DNA of 64,000 nucleotides, taken from NCBI RefSeq assembly GCF_002081715.1, contig NZ_MUKP01000002.1, positions 1 to 64,000 on the forward strand, read 5' to 3'. Under the pieces are notes generated by a model that made no database searches, was not told where the DNA came from, and worked only from the letters and a program-made list of their open reading frames with translations. This stretch comes from Nocardia donostiensis. Its GTDB lineage: Bacteria; Actinomycetota; Actinomycetes; Mycobacteriales; Mycobacteriaceae. The position numbers were made by a program, and so were the translations under genes. Position 1 is the stretch's first letter; each line of letters starts with the position of its first letter. Positions 52,086-64,000 of the stretch are shown one piece after another.

Positions 52086-53067
52086 GACATGATCTCCTCT
52101 GGGACGTCATCGGGTTCCGGTTCAGTGGGGGTGGGCGCCGGTGTGCCGGTGAGGGACAGGAATACGTCGTCGAGGCTGGGTCGATGCACCGAGGCGTCGA
52201 CAACGCAGACGCCTTCGTCGTCGAGACGGCGCAGGGCTTCGACCATGGTTCGGGTGCCGTCGCCGACCACGATGGAGGCTTCGTCGGTGCCGGGTTCATG
52301 GCTCGGTTCGCCGATCCCGATCCGGGACAGCACACTCAGCGCGGGTTGCGGCGCCTGGCCCGCGGCGAGGGTGATGGTGAGCCGGTCGCCGCCGATGGCG
52401 TTTTTGAGTTCGTCGGCGGAGCCGCGGGCGATGACCTGGCCGCGGTCGATGACGATGATGCGGTCGGCGAGCAGGTCGGCTTCTTCCAGGTATTGGGTGG
52501 TGAGCAGCACGGTGGTGCCGTCGTCGACCAGGTCGCCGATGACCTGCCACATATCGAGCCGTCCGCGGGGGTCGAGTCCGGTGGTCGGTTCGTCGAGTAC
52601 GACGACCGGGGGCCGGGCGACCAGCGCGCCCGCGAGGTCGAGGCGGCGAGCCATACCGCCGGAATAGGTGCCTGCGCGGCGGTCCGCGGCGTCGTCGAGG
52701 CCGAGCGCGCCGAGTAGTTCGCGGGCGCGGTCGGCAGCTTGTTTATGGGTCATCCCGTACAGTCGGGCGACCATACGCAGGTTCTCGTAACCGGTGAGGT
52801 TGGCGTCGACGGCGGCATATTGGCCGGACAGCCCGATTCGCCGCCGTGCGCCCGCAGGATCGTGCAGCACATCGACTCCGGCGACATGCACCGAACCGGC
52901 GGTGGGCTTCAGCAGGGTGGTGACGATACGGACCGTGGTGGTCTTGCCCGCACCGTTGGGGCCGAGCAGGCCCATGACAGTACCCGCCGGGATCTGGATG
53001 TCGATCCCGTCGAGCACCCGGACACGGCCGTAGTTCTTGACCAGGCCGAGGACTTCCACCGCCATAC

Positions 53068-53071
<4 letters not shown>
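52082..53071 (-). CDS. ABC transporter ATP-binding protein (DrrA-like)
   Basis: The protein has 329 residues from GTG at 53071 (overlapping the NRPS stop as GTGA, with GGAGG seven bases upstream). An ATG two codons later is possible. Walker A is [15 protein letters not shown], the Q-loop [13 protein letters not shown], the signature [15 protein letters not shown], Walker [14 protein letters not shown] and the H-switch follows in [17 protein letters not shown]. The C-terminal extension of about 90 residues is typical of DrrA-type drug exporters. Direct translational coupling to the NRPS ties the transporter to its product. Confidence 0.92.

Positions 53072-64000
<10,929 letters not shown>

Overview
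The window is high-GC DNA with dense, overlapping genes from an actinomycete of the Corynebacteriales, most likely Nocardia or a close relative. This placement is inferred from protein resemblance. The supporting genes are a GabD2-type aldehyde dehydrogenase close to the mycobacterial one, an F420-dependent luciferase-like oxidoreductase, an Rv3143-like receiver protein in front of the NADH dehydrogenase operon, RbpA, a four-gene 'conservon' and a large NRPS with a DrrAB-type exporter. No rRNA, tRNA, CRISPR array, transposase or phage gene was seen.

Layout. 1-7.2 kb: the start of an FAD oxidoreductase, a short UvrA paralogue, a methyltransferase, an F420-type oxidoreductase, a small lipoprotein, a cysteine-less DUF779 protein behind a 21-codon leader ORF, and gabD2. 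7.4-11.2 kb: a conservon (NIT-domain histidine kinase, roadblock protein, DUF742 protein, GTPase). 11.3-15.5 kb: a Nudix hydrolase, an AlkZ-like winged-helix protein, a BlaI-type repressor behind three tandem 16-bp repeats, a PRC/DUF2382 stress protein, and the receiver protein. 15.9-31.7 kb: the respiratory complex I operon nuoA-N, with genes overlapping or abutting and nuoH and nuoI fused into one reading frame. 31.8-37.7 kb: an ABC-F ATPase with a promoter, an 8-codon leader peptide and mutually exclusive hairpins, an operon of subtilase, maltokinase-cap-like and hypothetical proteins, and an HdeD-like protein. 37.9-40.1 kb: a MarR-MFS efflux operon with twin operators. 40.3-44.1 kb: an SDR with a damaged catalytic motif, small membrane proteins, a PCu(A)C copper chaperone and a Tat-exported DyP peroxidase. 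44.1-49.8 kb: small membrane proteins, a TetR with twin operators facing a SnoaL-like gene, a deaminase, a secreted protein, a family 9 glycosyltransferase, an ArsR regulator and an M23 peptidase. 50-51.1 kb: a zinc-ribbon protein and rbpA with a stress-type promoter and a strongly folded leader. 51.2-64 kb: a two-gene ABC exporter translationally coupled to the 3' part of a giant NRPS gene (A-T remainder, three C-A-T modules, terminal thioesterase) that runs off the right edge.

How the parts work together. The nuo operon encodes all subunits of the proton-pumping NADH:menaquinone oxidoreductase. A CRP-like site lies upstream of nuoA. The NRPS makes a peptide, its thioesterase releases it, and the coupled ABC pair probably exports it. 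Several small regulator units (MarR, TetR, ArsR, BlaI) carry readable palindromic or repeated operator candidates next to their own starts.

The most unusual observations are the NuoH-NuoI fusion, a 63-bp inverted repeat present as coding sequence at the end of nuoE and the start of nuoH, the leader-peptide attenuator of the ABC-F gene, and the loss of signature residues in the DUF779 and SDR proteins.
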